From Dehalococcoidia bacterium (lineage in GTDB: Bacteria > Chloroflexota > Dehalococcoidia > SpSt-223), in contig BPIC01000002.1 of the NCBI GenBank assembly GCA_026003895.1, positions 310,001 to 374,000 of the forward strand: a stretch of 64,000 bases of DNA, in the 5' to 3' direction. Shown in pieces: positions 26,186 through 34,895 of the stretch; position 1 is the first letter of the stretch, and every line of letters begins with the position of its first letter. The translations under genes and the position numbers were made by a program. Under the pieces are notes generated by a model. That model was not told the origin of the DNA and did no database searches. It was given only the letters and a program-made list of their open reading frames with translations.

Positions 26186-28764
26186 CGGTCGGTCCGCTTC
26201 AGCTTGGGGCGCCGTGGGCACTCGCGCTCCTTCTGCTTCTCGTTCCGATCGTTCTGCTTGGCCGGCGCCGACTTGCCTTCTCGTCGGCGGGTCGCCGCCG
26301 ATTCGTGCTCGCTGTGCGCTCCTTGGTCGTGGCGCTCGTCGTGGTCGCGCTCGCTGATCCGCGTTGGCTCGCGCCGGGACGCGAGAAGGCGACCATTTTC
26401 TTGATCGACAGCTCCGCCTCGACCGCAGGCTTCCAGGCTGCCGCCTCGGCGTGGGTGCGGCAGGCGCTCGAGCGCATGGGGCCGGATGACCGGGCCGGCG
26501 TTGTCGCCTTCGGCCGCGAGCCGGTGGTGCTCCAGCCGCTCGGCAGGACACGCGATTTTCGAGCGGCCGCGTTGCCCCCTGATGACCGGACGGATCTCGC
26601 GGCCGCACTCCGGCTCGGCCAAGCGATGCTGCCGGCCGGCGGCGTGCGCCGCCTGGTCGTCCTCTCGGACGGTTGGGAGAATCTCGATTCGGCGGAGCGA
26701 GTGATGGACGGGCTGGCGGCCGCCGGAATCGTCGTCGACGTCGTCAAACCGACGCTGCCGAGCGCTGGTCTCGTGATTCGCCAGGTCGATGCGCCGCCGC
26801 TCCTCCGTGAAGGCGACCCGTTCGACGTCTACGTCCAAATCGAGTCGGCGACAGCCGGCGACGGCCGCCTGACCGTTCTGCTCGACGGCCAGCCAGCCGC
26901 TGATCAGGCGATCCGGCTGCGCGCCGGCGCGACCCAGTATGCCGTCCCCCTCATCGCACAGGGCGCAGGCTTCCGCCGCGTTGAGGTGCGAGTCGCTCAA
27001 GGAACGACTCAGGCGCTGGCCGCCGCCGGCTTTTATGCTGTGAAGCCGCGCGGCAACGTGCTCCTCTACGAGGACCGCCCGGGTGAGGCGGCGCGGCTGA
27101 ACGCCATGCTCCAAGAGGCAGGGCTGCGGACCGAGGTCCGCGCTTCACCCACCGCGCCGCCCAATGTCGCGCCCCTGCGCCAGTTCGACGCCATCGCGCT
27201 CGTCAACGTTGCGGCGACCTCGTTCACTCTCGACCAGCAGCGGGCGATCCAGGCGTTCGTCCGCGATCTGGGCAAGGGTCTGGTGCTCATCGGGGGACCA
27301 AACAGCTTCGCGCTGGGAGACTACGGGTCGCAGTTGCTTGGCGAGTTGTTGCCGGTCCATGCCGACATCCCGCCAAAGCCGGAGGAAGGCACCTTTGGCC
27401 TTGTCCTCGTCATCGACAAGTCGGGAAGCATGGACTTGCGGACCGATGGCGTCTCCAAGATGCAGATGGCGAAAGAAGCGGCGATGCTTGCCGTCGACAT
27501 GCTGCGAGACGATGACATCATCGCGATCGTCGTCTTCGACTCGAACCATCGCTGGTTGGTACAGCCGCAAAAAGTGGCCGATAACCGGGGCGTCCCGGCG
27601 ATCCAAGCCCGCATCACCGGCGTGCAAGCTGACGGTGGCACCGAGATCTTTCCCGCCCTCGAGCGCGGTGTGCAGGGTATCCGAGACACGGATGCGCGCT
27701 ATAAGCACGTGCTCTTGCTGTCTGATGGGCAGTCGCCCTCCGGCGATTACGACCGGCTGCTGCGCGAGGCGCGAGCGGCGAATATCACGCTTTCCGCAGT
27801 CGCGGTCGGCGCCGATGCCGACACGGCGCTGATGAGCCGGCTTGGCCGCGAGGGAGGCGGGCGGTACTACTTCACCGAGCGGGTGCGCGACATCCCTCGC
27901 ATCGTCGCGAAGGAGACCTCGATTGCGATCGGGGCGACGACGGCGCAAGGGCGAATTCAGCCCCAATACGTTGCGCCGAGTCCAGTGTTGCGTTCGTTCA
28001 TACCTGCCGAGCTGCCGACTCTCGCCACCTATGCCGTCACCACACCGCGCGAGGCTGCCGAAACGATCCTTGTTTCACCCTCGGGCGACCCCCTGCTCGC
28101 GCACTGGCAGTATGGCAATGGTCGGACAGTCGCCTGGACCTCTGGCCTTCAGGATGACTGGGCGGGTGAGTTTGCGAGTTGGTCGGGGCGGTCGCAGTTC
28201 TGGGGCCAGCTGGTGCGGTACGCCATGGGAGTCCCAGCCGAGCCAGGGATCGGCATCCGCGCCGAGACTCAGGCGATGCAGGTGACCCTTACCGCCGATG
28301 TGGTGACCGATGACGGCCGGTACATCGACCTCGCCGACGCCGAAGCGACGGTAATCGCGCCGTCCGGCGCAGCACGGGCCTATCCCTTGCGACAGGAAGC
28401 GCCAGGCCGGTATCGGGTACAGTTCAGCGCTGAAGAAGCGGGCGCCCACGAGGTGCGGGTTCGGATCGCTCGGGCCGGTCAGGTGGAGCGGAGCGAGATC
28501 GCCGGCTTCGTGACGGTCGCGGACCCTGAGGCGCGCTCATTGGCGCCGAACGACCGGCTTCTCAACCGACTGGCGGGCGTAACTGGCGGTCGACAAATCG
28601 CGGACCCGGCGGCAGCGTTTGCCGACACCACTCGGCCGGCGGGATTGGCTTGGCTGCCGCTCTGGCCTTGGCTCCTTGGCGGGGCGCTCGTCCTATTCGT
28701 TCTCGATATCGCTGCTCGCCGCCTACGCGGGATCGGACTGGCTCGCTTTCGCCGCCTAACGTAG
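26182..28764 (+). CDS. Large vWA / glutamine amidotransferase-like membrane protein
   Basis: An 860-residue protein with two vWA-like modules. The first (from ~73) has FLIDSSAST, a degraded MIDAS. A class I glutamine amidotransferase-like domain follows (~290-400, RGNVLLYEDRPGEAARLNAML ... GLVLIGGPNSFALGDYG). The second vWA (from ~410) has LVIDKSGSMD, GGTEIFPAL and LLLSDGQSP, a complete MIDAS. The protein ends with a single helix (WLPLWPWLLGGALVLFVLDIA). It is the last gene of the operon, starting ATGA-overlapped, with a strong hairpin just beyond the stop. Confidence 0.85.
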   Translation: MTVGPLQLGAPWALALLLLLVPIVLLGRRRLAFSSAGRRRFVLAVRSLVVALVVVALADPRWLAPGREKATIFLIDSSASTAGFQAAASAWVRQALERMGPDDRAGVVAFGREPVVLQPLGRTRDFRAAALPPDDRTDLAAALRLGQAMLPAGGVRRLVVLSDGWENLDSAERVMDGLAAAGIVVDVVKPTLPSAGLVIRQVDAPPLLREGDPFDVYVQIESATAGDGRLTVLLDGQPAADQAIRLRAGATQYAVPLIAQGAGFRRVEVRVAQGTTQALAAAGFYAVKPRGNVLLYEDRPGEAARLNAMLQEAGLRTEVRASPTAPPNVAPLRQFDAIALVNVAATSFTLDQQRAIQAFVRDLGKGLVLIGGPNSFALGDYGSQLLGELLPVHADIPPKPEEGTFGLVLVIDKSGSMDLRTDGVSKMQMAKEAAMLAVDMLRDDDIIAIVVFDSNHRWLVQPQKVADNRGVPAIQARITGVQADGGTEIFPALERGVQGIRDTDARYKHVLLLSDGQSPSGDYDRLLREARAANITLSAVAVGADADTALMSRLGREGGGRYYFTERVRDIPRIVAKETSIAIGATTAQGRIQPQYVAPSPVLRSFIPAELPTLATYAVTTPREAAETILVSPSGDPLLAHWQYGNGRTVAWTSGLQDDWAGEFASWSGRSQFWGQLVRYAMGVPAEPGIGIRAETQAMQVTLTADVVTDDGRYIDLADAEATVIAPSGAARAYPLRQEAPGRYRVQFSAEEAGAHEVRVRIARAGQVERSEIAGFVTVADPEARSLAPNDRLLNRLAGVTGGRQIADPAAAFADTTRPAGLAWLPLWPWLLGGALVLFVLDIAARRLRGIGLARFRRLT

Positions 28765-28794
28765 CAACGGGGCGGCCATTTGGCCGCCCCGTTG
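28765..28794. terminator. Bidirectional transcription terminator hairpin
   Basis: Perfect 13-bp GC-rich inverted repeat (28765-28777 with 28782-28794, loop ATTT), beginning at the base after the stop of the vWA gene. It lies between two convergent genes (ends 28764 and 28844). There is no T-tract on either side, but position and perfection support termination or 3' end protection for both transcripts. Confidence 0.65.
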
Positions 28795-28843
28795 GGGAAG
28801 GGGGAGGAGGGACGCGTATTCCGGCAGAACCGGACGTGGAGGA

Positions 28844-29170
28844 TTAGGCCTCGGCTTGCTTCTGGACCGCCTCGGTGGCAACCGAGACCTGGTTGCTGAC
28901 GTAGCTCTGGACGCTGTTGGCGTAGCCCTGCCAGACCTGAAGCATCTCTTTGGTGAGACGCTGCTGAGTGCGCACGGCCTCTTCAACGGCTTGTTCGGCC
29001 GAGGCGCGCAGGCTGCGGCTGTAATCCCAGTTCTTCAGTGCCACGTCAAACGCCATGTCGGCGGTGGTGAAGACCAGATCGTTCCAAGCGCGCGCCGACC
29101 GAATCGCCCACTCGGTCGCGATGTCGGCCTGCTTGCGGGCCTGCTGAGCGGCATTTGCTTCATTCGCCAT
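28844..29170 (-). CDS. Phasin-like helical protein
   Basis: A 108-residue all-helical protein (MANEANAAQQARKQADIA...). It resembles phasin_2-type granule proteins in length, amphipathic heptads and the repeated pattern WAIRSARAWNDLVFTTADMAFDVALKNWDYSRSL. Its likely role is coating PHA granules made by PhaEC at 19.5-21 kb. The ATG at 29170 has GGAG eight bases upstream. It is divergent from the STAND/BTAD regulator, with only 64 bp between starts, so this regulator may control it. Phasin assignment is by pattern, not by a fixed motif. Confidence 0.65.
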   Translation of the reverse strand: MANEANAAQQARKQADIATEWAIRSARAWNDLVFTTADMAFDVALKNWDYSRSLRASAEQAVEEAVRTQQRLTKEMLQVWQGYANSVQSYVSNQVSVATEAVQKQAEA

Positions 29171-29234
29171 TGTGGTGCTCCAATCAGGTGCTTCCGCCGG
29201 CAAGTGCCGGCTTAGGTTGACGTTCGATAGCGCC

Positions 29235-32200
29235 ATGGTAGAGCCGCCAGTTACAGCCGAGTTTCAGGGATTGCTCCTCAGCCGCGTCGCCGTTCCCCGC
29301 TGGCGCGAGCGCTGGCTGCGGCGGCCGCGCGTCGACGACGTGCTTGCCGTCGCTGGCGAGGCGCGGCTGACCGTCCTCGCAGCGCCGGCAGGCTACGGTA
29401 AGACGGTTGCACTTGCCGGTCTCGCCGATCGCGGCGGCTGGCCGCTCGTGTGGTGCCGCGCCGCTGCCGAGCCGGCGCGGGCGTTCCTTGCTCATCTCGC
29501 TGCGGCGTGTGCGTCGCTCGTGCCCGCTGCAGCGAACGCCCGCACCCCCGCCTCGCTCGTCAATGCTCTGGTGCGCGGGCTCGACGACGAGACGATCATC
29601 GTCATCGACGACGCCGAACGGCTCAGCGACGAGGCGGCCGAGCTGGTCGGCTGGCTGGTGGAGCGGCTTCCTGAGCAGGCGCATCTCGTCGTGGCGGGGC
29701 GCCGATCGCCGCTCGCCTCCCTGCTCGCTGCGTTCTCCGCCCGGGGTGATGCTGCCTCCGTTGGCAAAGAGGAGCTTGCCTTTACCGACGACGAAGCCGC
29801 GCAACTGTTCGAGATCCGTCGCCGGGGCGAGCCCACCTCGATCATGGCAGCGTCGGCGGGATGGCCGATCGCCGTCGATCTCGCGGCTCGGCTTGGCGCA
29901 GGCGCGGCGGCAGACGCTGCGCTCGCCGCCTTTGTCGAGCGTGAGGTCCTCGCGCCGCTTGCGGAGCCCGATCGGCGGACGCTGCTGGCGCTGGCCGCGG
30001 TGGATGATCGAGCGGTGCAGCCAGCGCTGTTCGAGGTGCTTGGCCGGTCATTGGATGAAGAGGCGCTTGAAGCTCTTGGCGCCCCGGCGGACCGCGGGCA
30101 GCTCGTTCCGGCGGCGCGTGCGGCGCTTCGGCGGATCGCGCAGCGCGAGGCCACGTGGTGGAGGGGGATCAATCGGCAGATCGCGGAGCGGCTGGGAGAC
30201 ACGCCGGCCGCCCTGAACCATTGGCTGCTCGCGGGCGCCGACGTTGAGGCATGCTCCCGGTTCGAGCGTGGCGCCGAACGCTGGTTGGCAAACGAACCAG
30301 CGCAGGTGGCCGACTGGTTCGATCGTCTCTGCCATCACGGGATGTCCGCGGCGGCAGCGCTCACGGCGGCCCGGGCCAATCGTGCGATTGGCCGCATCGC
30401 TCGGGCAGTGACGATTGCGGAAAAGGCGCAGCAGGCTGCCGTCGGTGATCCCGCCATCGAGGCAGCAGCCCTTCACCTCCTTGCCGGGCTGTTTCTGGAC
30501 ACTGTCGAGCCGAGGCGGGCGCGGCCGCTGCTCCGCCGGGCGCGCCGGCTGCTCGACCCGGACGATCCGCGCTGCGCTGAGAACGTGCGACTGCAAATCG
30601 AATGCTCGATCGACGCGGGCCAGCCTGCACTCGCGCGTCGGCTCAGCGCAATGGCAGGCGAGGGAGAGCCGCCCCGCCTGCTGCTGCGGACTGGCCGGCT
30701 GGTCGAAGCCCGAGCGGCTATCGAAACGGTGCTTGGTGTTGGCTCGCCGGGAGGTGTCCTTGCTGCGCACCGCGAGCCGGCGTTGCTGCTCGCCTACGTC
30801 GATGCGGCACTTGGTAGCGGGGCGCGCGCTCTCGCAATGGCCCAACGGGGCATTCTCGAAGCGCAGCAGGCGGGTCATCGTCTCACGGAGGCAGTCGCGT
30901 GGATTCGGCTCGGCCATGCTCAGCAAGTTGCCGCGCCGCTGGAACCAGGTCCGGCCATCCGTGCTTACGAAACGGCGATCGCGTGCGCTCGCAGCGCCGG
31001 CATCGAGCGGACTGAAGCCGAGGCGTATCTCGGGCTGCTGCTTGCGCGGGGACACGCCGGCGATGTGCCTCGCGCACAGGAGGCATTTGAGCAAGCCGTC
31101 GGGATTGCCGAACGAGCCGGCGACCGCTGGCTGGCCGCTTGGGCGGCGGCAGCGCGCGCGAGCGTTTCCTGTGCGAACGACGAGCCCGATGCGATGGACC
31201 ACCTCGCCCGCGCCGAGGCGCGCATCTGCCGGGTCGAGGACGACTTTGGCCGCGCGGTCGTCGCGCTCTGGCGGGCGATCCATGCGATCGAGCAGGGCGA
31301 GGAATCCCAGACGGCGGTGGACGCGCTCTTCACGCTTGTCGAGCGCCACAAGCTGGAAGGACTGCTCACCGGACCGAGCCTTTACGGTCCGCGCGACACC
31401 GCAGCGCTTATCCCGGTGCTCCTCCGGGCACGGTCCACCCGCTTCGAGTCCCTTGCCGAGCACCTGCTGCGGACGGCCTTCCCGACCGTAGCGAGCGATG
31501 GCACTGTCACCGACTACCATCCGGGATTCACGCTGCGGGTTCAACTGCTCGGTGTGTTTCGCGTGTGGCGCGGGCGGCGGGAAGTCGCGGCGCGCGAGTG
31601 GCAGCGCGAGAAGGCGAAGCAGCTCTTCAAGCTGCTCGTCACCTATCGCGGACGTTGGCTGCAACGCGAGCAGATTTGTTCGCTCCTTTGGCCGGATGCC
31701 GATCCAGAGGCAGCGGAAGGCCAGTTCAAGGTCGCGCTCAACGCGCTCAACGCGGCCATCGAGCCGCGCCGCCCACCCCGGGTTGCGCCGTTCTTCGTTC
31801 GCCGGAACGGGCTCGCGTACGCGTTTGCGCCCGCGTCCGGTGTCTGGATCGATGTCGATGAGTTCGACCTGCGCGTCGAGAGCGCGGCGCGCGGCGACGA
31901 TGCCTTTGCGACGCGCGCGTTGTCGAGCGCGGTGGCGCTCTATCAGGGCGACTTCCTCGCCGAATCGCTCTATGACCCGTGGACGCATGAGGAGCGCAAT
32001 CGCCTGCTAGCACGCTATCTCGCCGCCGCGTTGGACCTTGGGAATCGACTTTTGCAACACGGCGAGACCGCCGAGGCGCTGGCGCTCGGCGAGACAGTGC
32101 TCCGACGCGATCGGGCAGATGAACGGGCGCATCAACTGCTCATGCGAGCGCACGCGCTGAACGGCGATCGACAGGCTGCGGTGCGCGTTTATCGCCGCTG

Positions 32201-32297
32201 TCAGCAGGCACTGGCAGAGGAGTTGGGAGTCGAGCCGCTTCCCGAGACCACGGCGCTGTTTGAGCGGATCCGCCGCGGACTGCCGATTAGTTCTTGA
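29235..32297 (+). CDS. MalT-like STAND ATPase with C-terminal BTAD domain, transcriptional regulator
   Basis: A 1020-residue protein. The N-terminal NTPase has Walker A APAGYGKTV (50-58) and Walker B IIVIDDAERL (121-130). Tetratricopeptide-like helices span roughly 320-740. A C-terminal winged-helix starts at about 765 (LRVQLLGVFRVWRGRREV ... AKQLFKLLVTYRGRWLQREQICSLLWPDADP), followed by a bacterial transcriptional activator domain ending VYRRCQQALAEELGVEPLPETTALFERI. SARP/BTAD regulators activate neighbouring genes in response to ligand or protein. Location suggests it controls the phasin-like gene or itself. The 3' end overlaps the convergent ligase by 11 bp. Confidence 0.88.
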   Translation: MVEPPVTAEFQGLLLSRVAVPRWRERWLRRPRVDDVLAVAGEARLTVLAAPAGYGKTVALAGLADRGGWPLVWCRAAAEPARAFLAHLAAACASLVPAAANARTPASLVNALVRGLDDETIIVIDDAERLSDEAAELVGWLVERLPEQAHLVVAGRRSPLASLLAAFSARGDAASVGKEELAFTDDEAAQLFEIRRRGEPTSIMAASAGWPIAVDLAARLGAGAAADAALAAFVEREVLAPLAEPDRRTLLALAAVDDRAVQPALFEVLGRSLDEEALEALGAPADRGQLVPAARAALRRIAQREATWWRGINRQIAERLGDTPAALNHWLLAGADVEACSRFERGAERWLANEPAQVADWFDRLCHHGMSAAAALTAARANRAIGRIARAVTIAEKAQQAAVGDPAIEAAALHLLAGLFLDTVEPRRARPLLRRARRLLDPDDPRCAENVRLQIECSIDAGQPALARRLSAMAGEGEPPRLLLRTGRLVEARAAIETVLGVGSPGGVLAAHREPALLLAYVDAALGSGARALAMAQRGILEAQQAGHRLTEAVAWIRLGHAQQVAAPLEPGPAIRAYETAIACARSAGIERTEAEAYLGLLLARGHAGDVPRAQEAFEQAVGIAERAGDRWLAAWAAAARASVSCANDEPDAMDHLARAEARICRVEDDFGRAVVALWRAIHAIEQGEESQTAVDALFTLVERHKLEGLLTGPSLYGPRDTAALIPVLLRARSTRFESLAEHLLRTAFPTVASDGTVTDYHPGFTLRVQLLGVFRVWRGRREVAAREWQREKAKQLFKLLVTYRGRWLQREQICSLLWPDADPEAAEGQFKVALNALNAAIEPRRPPRVAPFFVRRNGLAYAFAPASGVWIDVDEFDLRVESAARGDDAFATRALSSAVALYQGDFLAESLYDPWTHEERNRLLARYLAAALDLGNRLLQHGETAEALALGETVLRRDRADERAHQLLMRAHALNGDRQAAVRVYRRCQQALAEELGVEPLPETTALFERIRRGLPISS

Positions 32298-33846
32298 ACT
32301 GCTCGCGGAGCTGCCGCTTCAGCACCTTTTGGGCGGAGTTGCGCGGCAATTCATCGATGAATGCCACGCTCTTCGGCTTCTTGAAGCCGGCGAGCTTTCC
32401 TTCGGTGAAGGCGATGATCTCTTCCTCGGTCGCCTGCTCACCGGGGCGCAGCACGACGATCGCCTTCAGCGCCTCGCCCCAGTACGGGTCCGGGACGCCG
32501 ATGACCGCGACGTCCGCGATCTTGGGGTGACGGAAGAGCACTTCCTCGATTTCGCGGGGATAGATGTTTGTCCCGCCGGAAACGACCATATCTTTCTTGC
32601 GGTCGACGATATAGAAGTACCCTTCTTCGTCACGCACCGCGAGATCGCCCGCGCTGAAGAACTCGCCGTGGAAGCCGGCTGCTGTCTCCTCCGGTCGGTT
32701 GTGATAGCCGTTGAACAGGTAGGGACTGCGCGAGAAAAGCTCGCCAACGGTGTTGACGCCAACCTCGTTGCCGTCATCGTCAAGCAAGATGATTTCGGTC
32801 AACGGAAATGGGTGGCCGACGCATTGAATCTTGCGAAGCTGGTCTTCCGGACGGAGCGACGTGACGATACCGCCTTCGGTCGAGCCATAAAGCTCGAACA
32901 AGCGCGTGTGAGGCCATGCGCCGAGGATTTGTTCCTTGGTCGCCTGCGGGAGCGCTGCGGCGTTCGACATCCAGACCCGGAAACGGCTCAGGTCATATTT
33001 GGTTCGGGTCGCTTCGGGCAGACTGAAGATCGCGTGAAACATGGTCGGGACCATGAACGCGTTCGTGATGCCCTCGGCGGCGATTCGCTGAAGAAGTTCT
33101 TCGGGGCGGAATTGTTTCATGACCGAAAGGGTGCCACCGAAGTAGACGGTTGCCAATGACCACGCCATGCCAGCGCCGTGGTAGATCGGCGCAGTGCCGA
33201 GCGCAATGTCGTCCGGCGAATAGCAGCCGAACTCGGCCGCCATCGCGAAGAAGGTGAGGGATCGTGAGCGATGGGAGACCACCGCTCCTTTTGGCTGTCC
33301 GGTGGTGCCTGAGGTGTAGTAGATACAGAACGGGGTTGTCTCATCGACCGGCACATAGGTGTCGGTCGACGCGGCGGCCGCAAGCAGGTCCTCGTACGGC
33401 AGCGTGCCCGGGACGCTGCGCTCGCCGATGCGCACCCAGTGGCGAACTTCCTTGGCTTCTGCCCGCGCAATCTCGATCGCCCCGTCGTAATCCTCGGCGT
33501 AAATACAGGCGAGCGCTCCCGAATCGTTGAGGTGATAGGCGATCTCGGGACCGACAAGGCGATAGCTGATTGGCACAATGACGAAGCCCGCGCGCGCGAG
33601 GCCGAAGGCGATCTCGATGTATTCTGGGATATTGGCGAGCACGACACCGATGCGGTCGCCCTGTTGGAGTCCGAGCCCGCGGACGGCGTGGCCCACCTGA
33701 TTCGCCCGGTCGTTCACCTGCCGAAACGTAAAGCGCTTCTCGCCCTGAACGACGGCGAGCTTGTTTGGTGTGCGAAAGGTGCTTACGCGCAAGCCGTCGG
33801 CTATGTTGAGCGGCACGTTGACCCGGGGTCCAAGCAACTGGGTCAT
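32287..33846 (-). CDS. AMP-dependent acyl-CoA synthetase/ligase
   Basis: A 519-residue adenylate-forming enzyme (ANL superfamily) that activates a carboxylic acid to acyl-AMP then acyl-CoA. The P-loop is YYTSGTTGQPKGAVVSH (~180), the A5 motif YGSTEGG (~308), and the later motif DRKKDMVVSGGTNIYPREIEEVL. The catalytic Lys lies near the C-terminus in NSAQKVLKRQL. The acid is not identifiable. It is the last gene of a leftward three-gene operon with ATGA overlap to the upstream Pro-rich gene and with the amidohydrolase first. Confidence 0.9.
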   Translation of the reverse strand: MTQLLGPRVNVPLNIADGLRVSTFRTPNKLAVVQGEKRFTFRQVNDRANQVGHAVRGLGLQQGDRIGVVLANIPEYIEIAFGLARAGFVIVPISYRLVGPEIAYHLNDSGALACIYAEDYDGAIEIARAEAKEVRHWVRIGERSVPGTLPYEDLLAAAASTDTYVPVDETTPFCIYYTSGTTGQPKGAVVSHRSRSLTFFAMAAEFGCYSPDDIALGTAPIYHGAGMAWSLATVYFGGTLSVMKQFRPEELLQRIAAEGITNAFMVPTMFHAIFSLPEATRTKYDLSRFRVWMSNAAALPQATKEQILGAWPHTRLFELYGSTEGGIVTSLRPEDQLRKIQCVGHPFPLTEIILLDDDGNEVGVNTVGELFSRSPYLFNGYHNRPEETAAGFHGEFFSAGDLAVRDEEGYFYIVDRKKDMVVSGGTNIYPREIEEVLFRHPKIADVAVIGVPDPYWGEALKAIVVLRPGEQATEEEIIAFTEGKLAGFKKPKSVAFIDELPRNSAQKVLKRQLREQFKN

Positions 33847-34889
33847 TTCGCCTCCTCCACACCAAGCGTTCCGGGCAGATGGTCACCGCCGATCGGGATG
33901 CCACCGGGGTGCATTATCCCGGCCCCGTGGCGGGTGATCGCCGGCTCACGGGAGATCGGATTGAGGACCCTCCCCGCCTTCGTCCGGTCGTCGACGTCGA
34001 GCAGATTGCTGTCTGGGTAGAGCACGACGCCAAGCTGCGCCGCGACATGGCGTGCCGATCGGGTGACATACGCCTCTGGGCCGATCCGAACGAGCCGTAC
34101 CCGCGCCTCGGCCGCGCGGCGCACGTCCTGCGAGTCGATCACCCGGCCCAAGATCACACCCAACTGAGTGGAGGGTGCGCTGCCTCTCGCAATCTGGCGT
34201 CGCTGCCGGTAGGACGGCGGACGGCGCGACGAGACCAGCGTCGGCTGCGGCCGTGGGCCGGCGTCCGCTCTGCTGATTGGGGGAGTCACCCGCTCCGGCT
34301 CTGCGGCGATGGGAGTCGCGATGGGAATGCGCCGAACGGGCAACGGAAACTCCGTTGGTGACCCGACCGGCGGTGTCGTCGGAGGGGGCGGAGCCTGTCC
34401 CACTTGTCCAGCGCCGTCGCGCTCGTTTGGGGACGGAGCAACCGTGGGCTGGGGTGAAGTGGACAACCGCGCCAAGATGTCGGCGGGGTTAGGCATCGGC
34501 GCGGCGCTTGCGCCCTCAAGCGGGAGAGGAGCGAGCGAGGACGGCGCAGCGGGCTGGGATGTGGTGGACAACCGCGCCAAGATGTCGGCGGGGTTGGGCA
34601 TCGGCGCGGCGCTTGCGCCCTCAAGCGGGACATCCTCGGGCTCGCGGCGGATTGGTGGAACGTTCGGCAGGGAGCCTGTTTCCGTGGATGGGGGAGGAGG
34701 CGGAGACGACGCTGGCTGAGACGCCAACGATGGGGCGGGCGGCGGTGCGTCTGGACCAACGATTCGGACCCCAAGGCGCTCGGCGAGGGCGCGCGCCTCC
34801 GGACCAACGATGTCACCCTGCCGAATGGTAAGGGTTCGGTCGGTGCGGCGCGCCGCCCGCTCGATGTCGGTGGTGATGATGATCGCCAC
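33843..34889 (-). CDS. Uncharacterised Pro/Ala-rich protein with tandem repeat
   Basis: A 348-residue protein I do not recognise. Residues 1-50 (ERAARRTDRTLTIRQGDIVG ... ALAERLGVRIVGPD) look folded. About 50-210 is a Pro/Ser/Ala-rich linker carrying two copies of a 22-residue unit, LEGASAAPMPNPADILARLS, 35 residues apart. The C-terminal ~120 residues (LGVILGRVIDSQDVRRAAEARVRLV ... VVLYPDSNLLDVDDR) form a second compact domain. The gene start is six bases from the amidohydrolase stop and its end overlaps the ligase start. It may be an interaction adaptor; no function is claimed. Confidence 0.7.
   Translation of the reverse strand: MAIIITTDIERAARRTDRTLTIRQGDIVGPEARALAERLGVRIVGPDAPPPAPSLASQPASSPPPPPSTETGSLPNVPPIRREPEDVPLEGASAAPMPNPADILARLSTTSQPAAPSSLAPLPLEGASAAPMPNPADILARLSTSPQPTVAPSPNERDGAGQVGQAPPPPTTPPVGSPTEFPLPVRRIPIATPIAAEPERVTPPISRADAGPRPQPTLVSSRRPPSYRQRRQIARGSAPSTQLGVILGRVIDSQDVRRAAEARVRLVRIGPEAYVTRSARHVAAQLGVVLYPDSNLLDVDDRTKAGRVLNPISREPAITRHGAGIMHPGGIPIGGDHLPGTLGVEEAK
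34459..34630. repeat. 67-bp direct repeat pair inside the 33843-34889 gene
   Basis: Copies at 34459-34525 and 34564-34630 differ at one base in 67 and are offset by 105 bp, so the reading frame is kept. They encode the duplicated LEGASAAPMPNPADILARLS unit. Near-identity points to recent duplication or ongoing homogenisation. Confidence 0.85.
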
Positions 34890-34895
34890 GACTCG

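Noticed and set aside
28765-28794. Attachment site or REP element
   Set aside because: A single copy placed exactly between convergent stops is better explained as a terminator.
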